DNA of 22,819 nt from a virus, in the IMG/VR virus record IMGVR_UViG_3300027969_000445, positions 1 through 22,819 of that record. The stretch is one strand, 5' to 3'. This document shows, in pieces, positions 14,342 to 20,232 of the stretch (position 1 is its first letter; every line of letters starts with the position of its first letter). The translations under genes were made by a program, and so were the position numbers. The notes under the pieces were generated by a model. It had not been told where the DNA came from. It did no database searches and saw only the letters and a program-made list of their open reading frames with translations.

Positions 14342-14927
14342 AGAACAACTCCGACAACTTCATATTGGTGAGCAATGGGTAGATGCTTTAAATGCTACTT
14401 TTGAGCGTTTTGACATCTCTACACCAACTCGCCAAGCAGCATTTATTGGTCAATGTGGGCATGAATGTGGGAACTTCCGCATCTTGGAAGAAAACCTAAA
14501 CTATCGTGCAGAGGCTTTACAGAAGTTATGGCCTAAACGCTTTGATGCCGCCAAAGCACAGATGTGCGCTAAGAATCCTAAGTTGATTGCCAATAGTGTT
14601 TACTCAAATCGTATGGGCAATAGGGATGAGGCTTCTGGGGATGGGTATCGTTTCCGAGGAAGAGGATGTATACAACTCACTGGATCGGCAAACTACCACC
14701 ATGCAGGTCAAGCACTAGGTGTTGACTTAATCATGGAGCCTGATTTAGTTGCTACTCCACAGTATGCCGCCCTTACAGCAGGGTGGTTTTGGAACACGCA
14801 TAGGCTTAATGAATTTGCCGATGTTAGAGACTATAAAACCATGACTAAGAAGATCAATGGTGGCTTTATTGGGCTTGATGACCGCATCAAACACATAAAT
14901 GAAGCTTTACAAGTCCTGACTTCTTAA
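14328..14927 (+). CDS. Endolysin, glycoside hydrolase family 19 (chitinase-like)
   Basis: This 199-residue enzyme cleaves the glycan strands of peptidoglycan. It has the GH19 phage-endolysin pattern: AAFIGQCGHECGNF with the catalytic glutamate E46, then EENLNYRAEAL with a second acid at E55. It continues with VYSNRMGNRDEASGDGYRFR, the conserved RGRGCIQLTG, and late segments GWFWNTH and TKKINGG. No signal or anchor segment is present, so it depends on a holin or exporter to reach the wall. Its first codons overlap the end of Rz by 14 bases. Family and role are confident. Confidence 0.9.
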   Translation: MSVNKEQLRQLHIGEQWVDALNATFERFDISTPTRQAAFIGQCGHECGNFRILEENLNYRAEALQKLWPKRFDAAKAQMCAKNPKLIANSVYSNRMGNRDEASGDGYRFRGRGCIQLTGSANYHHAGQALGVDLIMEPDLVATPQYAALTAGWFWNTHRLNEFADVRDYKTMTKKINGGFIGLDDRIKHINEALQVLTS

Positions 14928-14962
14928 ACTAAACTGTAACAATTCTGCTATAAGGTGTTGAA

Positions 14963-15337
14963 ATGCCTAACATTCCTACGCCAGAACAATCACAACTGTT
15001 TGCACAAAGTGTCAGAAAGTGGCAACAAGTGTTGAGTCTTGGTGATTGGAGAATAGAGAAGGGGAGCAAGGCGGCAAAGGCTGCTATGGCTTCTGTAGAG
15101 TTCAATGCTTCTGCTAGGTTGGCTACTTACAGATTAGGTGATTTTGGTGCTGAGAAGATCACGCCAGAGTCTTTGGATCAGACTGCCCTGCATGAGTTAC
15201 TTCATGTGTTTCTCCACGATTTAATGACTGTAGCGCAAGATCCGAAATCATCCCAAGATGAAGTGGAAATGCAAGAGCATAGAGTCATCAATCTTTTAGA
15301 AAAGTTACTTTCAAGGGATTCCAATGGGAAGTGCTAA
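14963..15337 (+). CDS. Putative zinc metallopeptidase-like protein (HExxH)
   Basis: This 124-residue protein contains HELLH at residues 77-81 within a hydrophobic helix (LHELLHVFLHDL), preceded by a beta strand (RLATYRLGD) and followed by an acidic helix with E-x-x-x-x-E-H (VEMQEHRVINLLEKLL), which could supply the third zinc ligand. It is short for a complete protease but fits minimal zincin-like phage proteins. Substrate unknown. It has an AAGGTG ribosome-binding site and overlaps the phosphoesterase gene by 14 bases, so the two are probably co-expressed. Confidence 0.65.
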   Translation: MPNIPTPEQSQLFAQSVRKWQQVLSLGDWRIEKGSKAAKAAMASVEFNASARLATYRLGDFGAEKITPESLDQTALHELLHVFLHDLMTVAQDPKSSQDEVEMQEHRVINLLEKLLSRDSNGKC

Positions 15338-16310
15338 CGAAACGTGTACTGATACCGAGTTCATCAAACTATGGGGTCAACTTCAATCTGCTCAAAAAGT
15401 AGCTGACCATCTTGGTATTGCAAACAGGGCGGTTCATCTGCGTAGAAGATGGATAGAAAAAGAATACAACATGGCACTTCATGCAAGTGACCATCGTGGT
15501 GTTAAATACGATAAAAACAAACCCAAGTCATTTAGTCCACTTAAACAGATAGAACTTGGCATACTAGACGGGACTGTGATTGTCTTCTCTGATGCCCACT
15601 TCATACCTGGTCAACGAACAACAGCCTTTAAAGGGCTTCTATGGGCTATACAGCAGTTTAAACCCAAGGCGATAATATGTAACGGGGATGCCTTTGATGG
15701 AGCGTCTATATCACGGCATGATGTCACTGAACTTCCTCAAACTTCTGTTATTCAGGAGCTAAAAGCTACGCAAGGTGCGTTGGGTGAGATTGAAGAAATA
15801 GCTAAAGCTGCCCGACACAATGTAAAGCTCCTCTTTACATGGGGAAACCATGACGTTAGATTTGGTAATCGTTTAGCGCAACAAGCACCACAATTTAAAG
15901 AAGTTCAAGGCTTTAAGTTGACAGACCATATCCCAGATTGGGACTTCTGTTGGGCAGTATGGCCTACCGAGCAATGTATTATTAAGCACCGATATAAAGG
16001 TGGTATTCACGCTACTCACAACAATACTGTCAACGCTGGTGTTTCAATCATTACTGGACATTTACACTCTTTAAAGGTTACGCCATTTACTGACTACAAC
16101 GGATGTAGATACGGGGTAGATACGGGAACTTTGGCTGAGACTGACGGCCCACAATTTACCTATGCTGAACTAAACCCTTCAAACCACAGATCGGGCTTTG
16201 CAGTGTTAAACTTCTTCAATGGTCAGCTTTTATGGCCTGAACTCGTCCATAAATTTGATGAGGATATGATTCAATTTAGAGGCGAAGTAATTGATGTAGG
16301 TGCATTTTGA
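15324..16310 (+). CDS. Calcineurin-like metallophosphoesterase with N-terminal HTH-like segment
   Basis: The 328-residue protein carries the full metallophosphoesterase motif set: SDAH (D90, H92), NGDAFD (G121-D122), WGNHD (N175, H176, D177), GIHATH (H229) and TGHLH (H246, H248). These bind two metals and hydrolyse phosphate esters. Residues about 11-50 look like a helix-turn-helix (QSAQKVADHLGIANRAVHLR), which may target DNA. The substrate could be nucleic-acid ends, nucleotides or a signalling nucleotide; I cannot tell. The TGA overlaps a TTG start of the next small gene. Enzyme class is confident, biological role is not. Confidence 0.8.
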   Translation: MGSANETCTDTEFIKLWGQLQSAQKVADHLGIANRAVHLRRRWIEKEYNMALHASDHRGVKYDKNKPKSFSPLKQIELGILDGTVIVFSDAHFIPGQRTTAFKGLLWAIQQFKPKAIICNGDAFDGASISRHDVTELPQTSVIQELKATQGALGEIEEIAKAARHNVKLLFTWGNHDVRFGNRLAQQAPQFKEVQGFKLTDHIPDWDFCWAVWPTEQCIIKHRYKGGIHATHNNTVNAGVSIITGHLHSLKVTPFTDYNGCRYGVDTGTLAETDGPQFTYAELNPSNHRSGFAVLNFFNGQLLWPELVHKFDEDMIQFRGEVIDVGAF

Positions 16311-16450
16311 GTGCTTGGCTCATCATTGTTACTGGTGGTATCTACGCCTACATTGCTGGTGAACAGCTTTGGAAAGATAACCCACACATGGCTATTGTGT
16401 ACGCAGGGTACGCCTTTAGCAATGTGGGGCTTTATCTGTTGGCAAAGTAG
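16307..16450 (+). CDS. 47-residue membrane protein, TTG start
   Basis: The best frame starts at TTG overlapping the phosphoesterase stop (TTGA). It reads SAWLIIVTGGIYAYIAGEQL, then a central polar turn (WKDNP), then a second hydrophobic segment (MAIVYAGYAFSNVGLYLLA). This suggests two short membrane helices. I recall the same pattern (YAY-x-A-E-Q, MAIVY-GYA-SN-GLY) as a common tiny phage gene. A GTG-start frame one base further along gives a weaker sequence. It is the last plus-strand gene before the convergent minus operon; only 8 bases separate the two stops, and no terminator is obvious. Confidence 0.6.
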   Translation: MSAWLIIVTGGIYAYIAGEQLWKDNPHMAIVYAGYAFSNVGLYLLAK

Positions 16451-16458
16451 CTTATAAG

Positions 16459-16680
16459 TTACAAAGGTTCGTGAGTGCTTAAAGCAAAGGGCGGCACTTC
16501 TTCTTCTTCAGTTTCTTCAAATCCATCTTCAAGTTCGTCAATAGCTTCATATTCAACTTCCCATCCATTTTCCTCTTGGAACTGGATAAATTCTTGAATG
16601 ATTTGAATCTTCTCGAAGTCAAAGGTTTCAACTGTAATCTTCTCATTACCAATAAAGCCAAAATCCATTTCAAATTTCAT
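16459..16680 (-). CDS. Very acidic small protein, unknown function
   Basis: I place the start at the ATG at 16680-16678, which has an AAGGAG site about 6 bases upstream; a longer version from 16698 would put that site inside the gene. The 73-residue product has 23 acidic and 3 basic residues, with an acidic cluster EDGFEETEEEEV near residues 51-62. The N-terminal half alternates strands (MKFEMDFGFIG, KITVETFDF) and a helix (KIQIIQEFIQFQEE). It is the last gene of the minus operon. The charge would suit a DNA-mimic or a protein that occupies a nucleic-acid-binding surface, but this is speculation; no family is recognised. Confidence 0.6.
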   Translation of the reverse strand: MKFEMDFGFIGNEKITVETFDFEKIQIIQEFIQFQEENGWEVEYEAIDELEDGFEETEEEEVPPFALSTHEPL

Positions 16681-16734
16681 GGTGTTCTCCTTACGCAACC
16701 GATTGTTGCAATGAAATACTAGGCTAAGTTTATG

Positions 16735-17043
16735 TCATTCAAGTGTCTTCTGGAACACTCCGTTGGGCAATAGTATGCCCTTCCGATTCTTAATCTGATC
16801 GTACGCAACTTCCATACAGTCTACCAGATTGATGTCTTGAAGAGCGCAGTAGTTAATAAGACAGACCATGACATCACCAACAGAATCCACAATAGCTTCT
16901 TTGTCCTTTTTGATGGTGGCATCTGCTAGTTCTCCTATCTCAGAAACTGCTTTTAGTAACTGAGACTCTGGGTTGCTATTAGGAATAATCTTTCGAGCTT
17001 CTGCCCACTGGATTATCTTTATTTCAATATCAGCATAACTCAT
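16735..17043 (-). CDS. mazG: MazG-like nucleotide pyrophosphohydrolase
   Basis: The start at 17043 has an AAGGAG site and overlaps the upstream stop (ATGA), giving 102 residues. Metal-binding motifs are visible: SEIGEL (E35, E38) followed by VDSVGDVMVCLINYC (D53, D57). The all-alpha MazG fold uses these acids to bind Mg2+ and hydrolyse NTPs or dNTPs to monophosphates. Phage copies may clear modified nucleotides or lower host alarmone levels; both are known suggestions for the family. A longer reading from 17127 would overlap the neighbouring gene widely and lacks a ribosome-binding site. Confidence 0.75.
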   Translation of the reverse strand: MSYADIEIKIIQWAEARKIIPNSNPESQLLKAVSEIGELADATIKKDKEAIVDSVGDVMVCLINYCALQDINLVDCMEVAYDQIKNRKGILLPNGVFQKTLE

Positions 17044-17219
17044 CTTACTCTCCTTAATTCCATTACTTTCTCGGGTGGTGGTGGCAGCATTTTTTCGCTT
17101 GGTGGGTTCCATCCATGTTTTCTCCAAACAGCCTGCACATCAGATCCAGAAGACCACTTAAAGTCTTTTGTTGGAGTAGATGGATAGCTAATCTTTGAAT
17201 GCGGTGGTTTTTCTAGCAT
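17040..17219 (-). CDS. 59-residue protein, coupled at both ends
   Basis: This small gene fits exactly between its neighbours: its ATG (17219-17217) shares a base with the upstream TAA (TAATG), and its TGA shares bases with the ATG of the MazG-like gene (ATGA). The product is basic and Pro-rich, with SGSDVQAVWRKHGWNPPSE in the middle and PPPPEKVMELRRVR at the end. The 'DVQAVWRKHGW-PPSE' pattern is one I associate with small conserved phage proteins of unknown function. The double coupling is the strongest support. Confidence 0.6.
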   Translation of the reverse strand: MLEKPPHSKISYPSTPTKDFKWSSGSDVQAVWRKHGWNPPSEKMLPPPPEKVMELRRVR

Positions 17220-17548
17220 TACTTGGCCTTCATAATTCGTTGATTTCTGCCAAACCTGCCACGTTTGACGCCTGATACTTCTATCAATCCCTTGTCCAAC
17301 AAAGCACGATACCTTGCCGTAATTGAGGAATATGGGTAGTTTGGATACATGGCTAGTATCTCATCTGAGATACACCCGTCTGGGAAGCCTTTAATGGCCT
17401 CGTAGACCATTCTTTCTAGCTTGGTGCTGTCTACCAACTGAGCAGCTTGATGGCTCGTTGTAGGGTCTTGGTTTCTGACCAACTTAAATGGCTCAGTACC
17501 AAAGAATCTTTCCATCGATTCTTTCATGTTGTTAAAAAGATCTCTCAT
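17219..17548 (-). CDS. Winged-helix DNA-binding protein
   Basis: This 109-residue protein starts after an AGGAG site. After a short polar N-terminus comes VRNQDPTTSHQAAQLVD, then ERMVYEAIKGFPDG, the recognition region SSITARYRALLDKGLIEVSG, and a basic wing (RGRFGRNQRIM). This is a common phage winged-helix type in which a helix-turn-helix is followed by 'D-K-G-L-I' and an R-G-R-x-G-R-N-Q hairpin. It may regulate early genes. It sits directly downstream of a structured intergenic RNA and overlaps the 59-residue gene by one base. Confidence 0.7.
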   Translation of the reverse strand: MRDLFNNMKESMERFFGTEPFKLVRNQDPTTSHQAAQLVDSTKLERMVYEAIKGFPDGCISDEILAMYPNYPYSSITARYRALLDKGLIEVSGVKRGRFGRNQRIMKAK

Positions 17549-17566
17549 TATTGACTCCTATTGGGT

Positions 17567-17622
17567 GAGGGGAAAACTGCTCGTCTGCAAGCTAGGAAAA
17601 TCCTTTGCACAGCTCTCCCCTC
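17567..17622 (-). ncRNA. Structured RNA segment in the SSB-HTH intergenic region
   Basis: This lies in the only sizeable gap of the minus operon (89 bases). Three stacked elements pair in order: 17567-17573 with 17616-17622 (7 bp, GAGGGGA/TCCCCTC on the plus strand), 17577-17579 with 17610-17612 (3 bp), and 17586-17590 with 17605-17609 (5 bp). The last leads through a 3-base bulge into 17594-17597 with 17601-17604 (4 bp) closing a 3-base loop. No T-tract follows on either strand, so it does not look like an intrinsic terminator. It ends about 9 bases before the AGGAG of the winged-helix gene and could control its translation or mark an RNA processing site. No known family is recognised. Confidence 0.45.
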
Positions 17623-17637
17623 GGGTTTAATATTAAC

Positions 17638-17874
17638 TCAGAAGGGCATATCCATGTCATCAAAACTTGCTTTTTTGGGGGCTTGTTTTGGTTGACTGTC
17701 TTCTTTAGGTGAGAGGGCTAGTCCCATGAACTTACCGCCCTTACCTTCTTTAATCCATGCAGATAGCCAGAAATCCTGACCATTTACAGTAATGTTTCCT
17801 TTGTAATCAGGGTGTTTCTCTGATTCTTTTTTATCGTTCTTAAACAAAACACCTGAGTTATCACGCTTTTCCAT
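17638..17874 (-). CDS. Small SSB-like protein with acidic C-terminal tip
   Basis: I place the start at 17874 (AAGG 5 bases upstream, one base after the upstream stop); a start at 17889 would add five residues. The 78-residue product has a compact beta-rich core ([20 protein letters not shown], then [17 protein letters not shown], then [12 protein letters not shown]). A disordered linker ([11 protein letters not shown]) leads to the tail FDDMDMPF. That tail mimics the acidic tip of bacterial SSB proteins (DDxxPF), which recruits replication and repair partners. The core could be a minimal OB-like or similar fold. Its place beside an Erf annealase supports a recombination or replication role. 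Binding to ssDNA is inferred. Confidence 0.6.
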   Translation of the reverse strand: MEKRDNSGVLFKNDKKESEKHPDYKGNITVNGQDFWLSAWIKEGKGGKFMGLALSPKEDSQPKQAPKKASFDDMDMPF

Positions 17875-17875
17875 A

Positions 17876-18493
17876 TTAACCTTTCGCATTCTTTAATGCA
17901 CTTCTTACTTTACTAGGAAGCAAAGTCCATAGAGCGACTTTTTGTTCGCTATCTAAGTTCTCTGCCTCCAACTTTACCCAAGCTGTCTTAGGTTCTTCAT
18001 TCTCGCAGATAGCAATCAACTCCATTGCTAACTCTCTGAGATAATTCTGTTCATCTTCTGGGATGCTATCCATTGCACCTTGTGTTGGCGTAATGATAGG
18101 AGCTTGCTTTTCTTCCTTTACGGGAGGTGAAGAGTCAAGCGCATCATGCTCAACTATTTCCATAGCAGACACCCAGAGGTAACGCCTGGTGTATGTCTCT
18201 ACAGCACCAAGGTTCTGGATAGGATGGCAACCTTTTAAATTGGCATCTGCCATAGGGCTTGTCAGAACAATCTGAGTGCCATCTTCTACATCTGTGATAC
18301 ACAGAGTAGCCAGCTCTTTGTCAAATGACACTACACCGCACAAACCAACCTTGTAAAAGATTTGATTGATTGTTGGCAGAAAGTCTCCAAGTTCAAAGTA
18401 TTGATACCCTGCAAACTTGTTGTGGCCTGACTTTTTAAGTGGAGCCGCTTGCAAGGCAATCCTTGCTTCCATTAACTTTTTATGTACACCCAT
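17876..18493 (-). CDS. erf: Erf-family single-strand annealing recombinase
   Basis: This 205-residue protein belongs to the ERF superfamily, which anneals complementary ssDNA during phage recombination. Evidence is the block [19 protein letters not shown] (residues 28-46) and the conserved [20 protein letters not shown] (94-113) followed by EHDALD. A charged linker ([10 protein letters not shown]) joins a helical C-terminal part (about 140-205) probably used for partner contacts. The start has an AAGGGA site. It is followed within one base by the SSB-like gene, a natural functional pair, and RusA in the rightward operon completes the recombination set. Confidence 0.85.
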   Translation of the reverse strand: MGVHKKLMEARIALQAAPLKKSGHNKFAGYQYFELGDFLPTINQIFYKVGLCGVVSFDKELATLCITDVEDGTQIVLTSPMADANLKGCHPIQNLGAVETYTRRYLWVSAMEIVEHDALDSSPPVKEEKQAPIITPTQGAMDSIPEDEQNYLRELAMELIAICENEEPKTAWVKLEAENLDSEQKVALWTLLPSKVRSALKNAKG

Positions 18494-18502
18494 GATTTTC
18501 CC

Positions 18503-18685
18503 TTAAGTATTTTCGTCTAACTCTGAATCAATGATAAATTTTTGATCCTCAATATCTAAGTCTTTAAACTCGATAAAGTGGTTTTCTTGGCAGCAATGCC
18601 ATTTCTCGCCCTGTGGCTCTAGGCAATAACAGCAGTAAGGGATGTCTGCAAATTGATCTCTGTACTGTTCAAACAATGTCTTCAT
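18503..18685 (-). CDS. 60-residue Cys-rich (zinc-ribbon-like) protein
   Basis: The start at 18685 is chosen for its AGGAG site; a longer frame to 18748 would cover a 5' leader hairpin. Cys18, Cys19, Cys21, His30, Cys31, Cys32 and His36 cluster in a pattern like CxxC...HCC...H, which could bind one zinc. The C-terminus is acidic. It is the first gene of the minus operon, so it is probably made early. I recall similar 'YC-x-C...KWHCC-ENHFI' proteins in other phages, without known function. Confidence 0.6.
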   Translation of the reverse strand: MKTLFEQYRDQFADIPYCCYCLEPQGEKWHCCQENHFIEFKDLDIEDQKFIIDSELDENT

Positions 18686-18709
18686 ATTCACTCCTATAAG
18701 TTTATTAAA

Positions 18710-18732
18710 ATGTGGGTTTTTGTTGCCCACAT
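18710..18732 (-). promoter_or_regulatory. 7-bp hairpin in the leader of the minus operon
   Basis: ATGTGGG (18710-18716) pairs perfectly with CCCACAT (18726-18732) around a 9-base loop. On the transcribed strand it is followed by TTTTAAT. It lies between the predicted start of transcription and the first gene, so it could stabilise the message, act as a weak attenuator, or be an operator. The four-T run is too short for a confident terminator. Confidence 0.45.
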
Positions 18733-18759
18733 CCATAATGTGCCACATCTTTTTATCTT

Positions 18760-18788
18760 TTTATACTAGGATAAACCCTAATAGACAA
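18760..18788 (-). promoter_or_regulatory. Sigma70-like promoter of the minus operon
   Basis: On the minus strand a -35 box TTGTCT (18788-18783) is followed by a 17-base spacer and the -10 box TATAAA (18765-18760). Transcription should begin near 18753, leaving a leader of about 68 bases that contains the 7-bp hairpin. Good match to consensus spacing. Confidence 0.6.
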
Positions 18789-18809
18789 TCATAAAAACAA
18801 CAGTAATAT
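18782..18809 (+). promoter_or_regulatory. Sigma70-like promoter of the rightward operon
   Basis: TAGACA (18782-18787), a 16-base spacer and TAATAT (18804-18809) precede ATG 18817 by only 7 bases, so transcription would begin at or one base before the start codon. The -35 box occupies nearly the same bases as the minus-strand -35 box, so the two promoters probably exclude or influence one another. Confidence 0.55.
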
Positions 18810-18816
18810 TCTGAGC

Positions 18817-18996
18817 ATGAAAACTGAAATACTTGAAAAAAGATGCGCTGAAGCCTTGCTTGGGTACTCTCAAACAATGGCAGATGCTTATACAACCGAA
18901 CCAGAGGACTTTGATGCGGCTGTAACAGCTTTGCTTGCCAGAACGCTAGAACTCCATCTAAACCGAACAATCAACCTAGAGAACCTTTACAAATGA
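18817..18996 (+). CDS. 59-residue helical protein, possibly leaderless
   Basis: This is the first gene of the rightward operon. The product is helical and acidic, beginning KTEILEKRCAEALLGYSQT and ending in LLARTLELHLNRTINLENLY. It has no recognised domain. There is no Shine-Dalgarno sequence, and the -10 box lies 7 bases upstream, so the message is probably leaderless. Its TGA overlaps the next ATG (ATGA), which supports it being a real gene. Confidence 0.6.
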   Translation: MKTEILEKRCAEALLGYSQTMADAYTTEPEDFDAAVTALLARTLELHLNRTINLENLYK

Positions 18997-19361
18997 CACA
19001 AGAAGCAGTTATCAGAGCATTACAAAATGGACCACTTACATCCTACCAATTAGAGGACTTAACTGGCATACCAAGATTGTCCATTGCAGCTTGTTGCACC
19101 AAGATGCGCTACAAGAAGAAAATCATAATTAAAAAAGTTAAGATGGGACGTTCTTGGGTTTCTCAGTACACCTTAGAGCCACACATGATTGAGGCCACAA
19201 AAGCCGCCAATGATGAGCCTTACAACAAGTTCAATCCCTTTGATATCAGGAATGCCGTTGGTATTTTTACAAAGGCTGAGTATGCTGTAATGAATGCCCA
19301 AGCTGTTAGATTGCTTGGCAGACAACCAACAAATGAAATTACAAATAATCAATATATTTGA
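18993..19361 (+). CDS. Winged-helix DNA-binding protein (early regulator candidate)
   Basis: This 122-residue protein opens with VIRALQNGPLTSYQLEDLTG, then a recognition helix (IPRLSIAACCTKMRYKKKI) and a basic wing (IIKKVKMGRSWVSQYTL). The order is typical of MarR- or Lrp-like winged helices used as phage switch proteins. The C-terminal half (from about residue 70) has no recognisable motif. It lies immediately downstream of the divergent promoters, so it may regulate them. It starts by ATGA overlap with the 59-residue gene. Confidence 0.7.
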   Translation: MTQEAVIRALQNGPLTSYQLEDLTGIPRLSIAACCTKMRYKKKIIIKKVKMGRSWVSQYTLEPHMIEATKAANDEPYNKFNPFDIRNAVGIFTKAEYAVMNAQAVRLLGRQPTNEITNNQYI

Positions 19362-19378
19362 TACAATGTTTTGAAACA

Positions 19379-19464
19379 CGGCTAAGTACGAAGTCATGAG
19401 CGTACTGAAAAGAGAACTCCCCTCCTGCCGCAGTTTCTTTCTGGGAGATTTGCGGAGAAGTGCC
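19379..19464 (+). promoter_or_regulatory. Structured leader of the DUF1376 gene, possible pseudoknot
   Basis: The 103-base gap before the DUF1376 start contains several pairings. AGTACG/CGTACT (19385-19390 with 19401-19406) forms a hairpin. CTCCC/GGGAG (19417-19421 with 19443-19447) and CCGCA/TGCGG (19428-19432 with 19451-19455) interlock as an H-type pseudoknot. The last partner covers the first bases of the GGAG Shine-Dalgarno (19454-19457), and a CTCC at 19422-19425 could also mask it. CGGC (19379-19382) can pair with GCCG (19427-19430) as an alternative to the second stem. This looks like translational control, perhaps by ligand or protein. No known riboswitch recognised. Confidence 0.4.
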
Positions 19465-20232
19465 ATGCACTATTACAAATTTAACATTGCGGATTATCGT
19501 AAAGATACTGGTCATTTATCAACCATTGAACATGGCATCTATCGCCAGTTGATTGATTGGTATTACCTTGATGAACAACCTATTCCAGAGGAAACCCAAG
19601 TGGTTATCAGGCGGTTACGTTTGGGTTCTGATGAGGTTAATTTTCTTCGAAATGTTCTGTCAGATTTCTTTGTTTTAGGCAAAACAGGATACACACACAA
19701 GCGCATTGAAGTAGAAATTAAAGACTACGCTGAACAGGTAGAGAAAAACAAGAACAATGGCAAGCTAGGTGGTAGGCCAAAGAAAACCCAAGTGGTTATT
19801 TCTGGGTTGCCAGATGAAAGCCAAAATAACCCTAACCAAGAACCACTAACCACTAACCATAAACCAATTAAAGAGAACAAGCGTGGCTCACGCCTCGCAC
19901 AAGATTGGTTTCTTAGTAAATCAATGGGAGATTGGGCTACTCAAGAAAGACCAGACCTAGATGTTCGGCAGGTTGCTGAACAGTTCAAAGATTATTGGGT
20001 TGCCCAAGCGGGTCAAAAAGGTGTCAAGTTGGATTGGGATGCAACATGGAGAAACTGGATACGCAACACCAAAGCTGTTAAACCAAATCCCTATGATATT
20101 GGGAGGCTCACTGTTGCGAGAAGTAATGAGCCTGACCCTGCTTTGCTAAAGATTGCAGAAGACGCAAAAAAAGCCGCACCTATTCCGCTAGAAGTGTTGG
20201 CTAAGATGGCTCAAATAAGGAAAAGTGCATGA
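19465..20232 (+). CDS. DUF1376 (YdaU-like) phage replication protein
   Basis: I start at ATG 19465, which has GGAG 7 bases upstream and matches the family start MHYYKFNIADYRKDTGHLS. The product is 255 residues. The DUF1376 domain (about 1-95) is followed by YRQLIDWYYLDEQPIP and EVNFLRNVLSDFFVLG, both family hallmarks. A basic linker (KNNGKLGGRPKKTQ) leads to a C-terminal region with WFLSKSMGDWATQE and WDATWRNWIRNTK, a pattern seen in phage primosome or helicase-loader-like proteins. The family is associated with initiation of phage replication, but its biochemistry is poorly defined. It overlaps the next small gene by ATGA. Confidence 0.8.
   Translation: MHYYKFNIADYRKDTGHLSTIEHGIYRQLIDWYYLDEQPIPEETQVVIRRLRLGSDEVNFLRNVLSDFFVLGKTGYTHKRIEVEIKDYAEQVEKNKNNGKLGGRPKKTQVVISGLPDESQNNPNQEPLTTNHKPIKENKRGSRLAQDWFLSKSMGDWATQERPDLDVRQVAEQFKDYWVAQAGQKGVKLDWDATWRNWIRNTKAVKPNPYDIGRLTVARSNEPDPALLKIAEDAKKAAPIPLEVLAKMAQIRKSA

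Noticed and set aside
16311-16454. GTG-start frame after the phosphoesterase
   Set aside because: Its composition is poorer than the overlapping TTG frame, which has two hydrophobic segments and a familiar pattern.
16451-16458. Bidirectional terminator between the convergent operons
   Set aside because: Only 8 bases separate the stops, and the CTTATAAG palindrome is too short and AT-rich.
16695-16709. 5-bp hairpin GCAAC/GTTGC upstream of the acidic-protein gene
   Set aside because: Short stem and no T-tract; likely chance.
18686-18748. N-terminal extension of the Cys-rich protein
   Set aside because: It runs through the leader hairpin and has no ribosome-binding site; the AGGAG lies before 18685.
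19396-19464. Upstream ATG for the DUF1376 gene
   Set aside because: It adds 23 residues not typical of the family and has no Shine-Dalgarno; ATG 19465 has both, and the region forms RNA structure instead.
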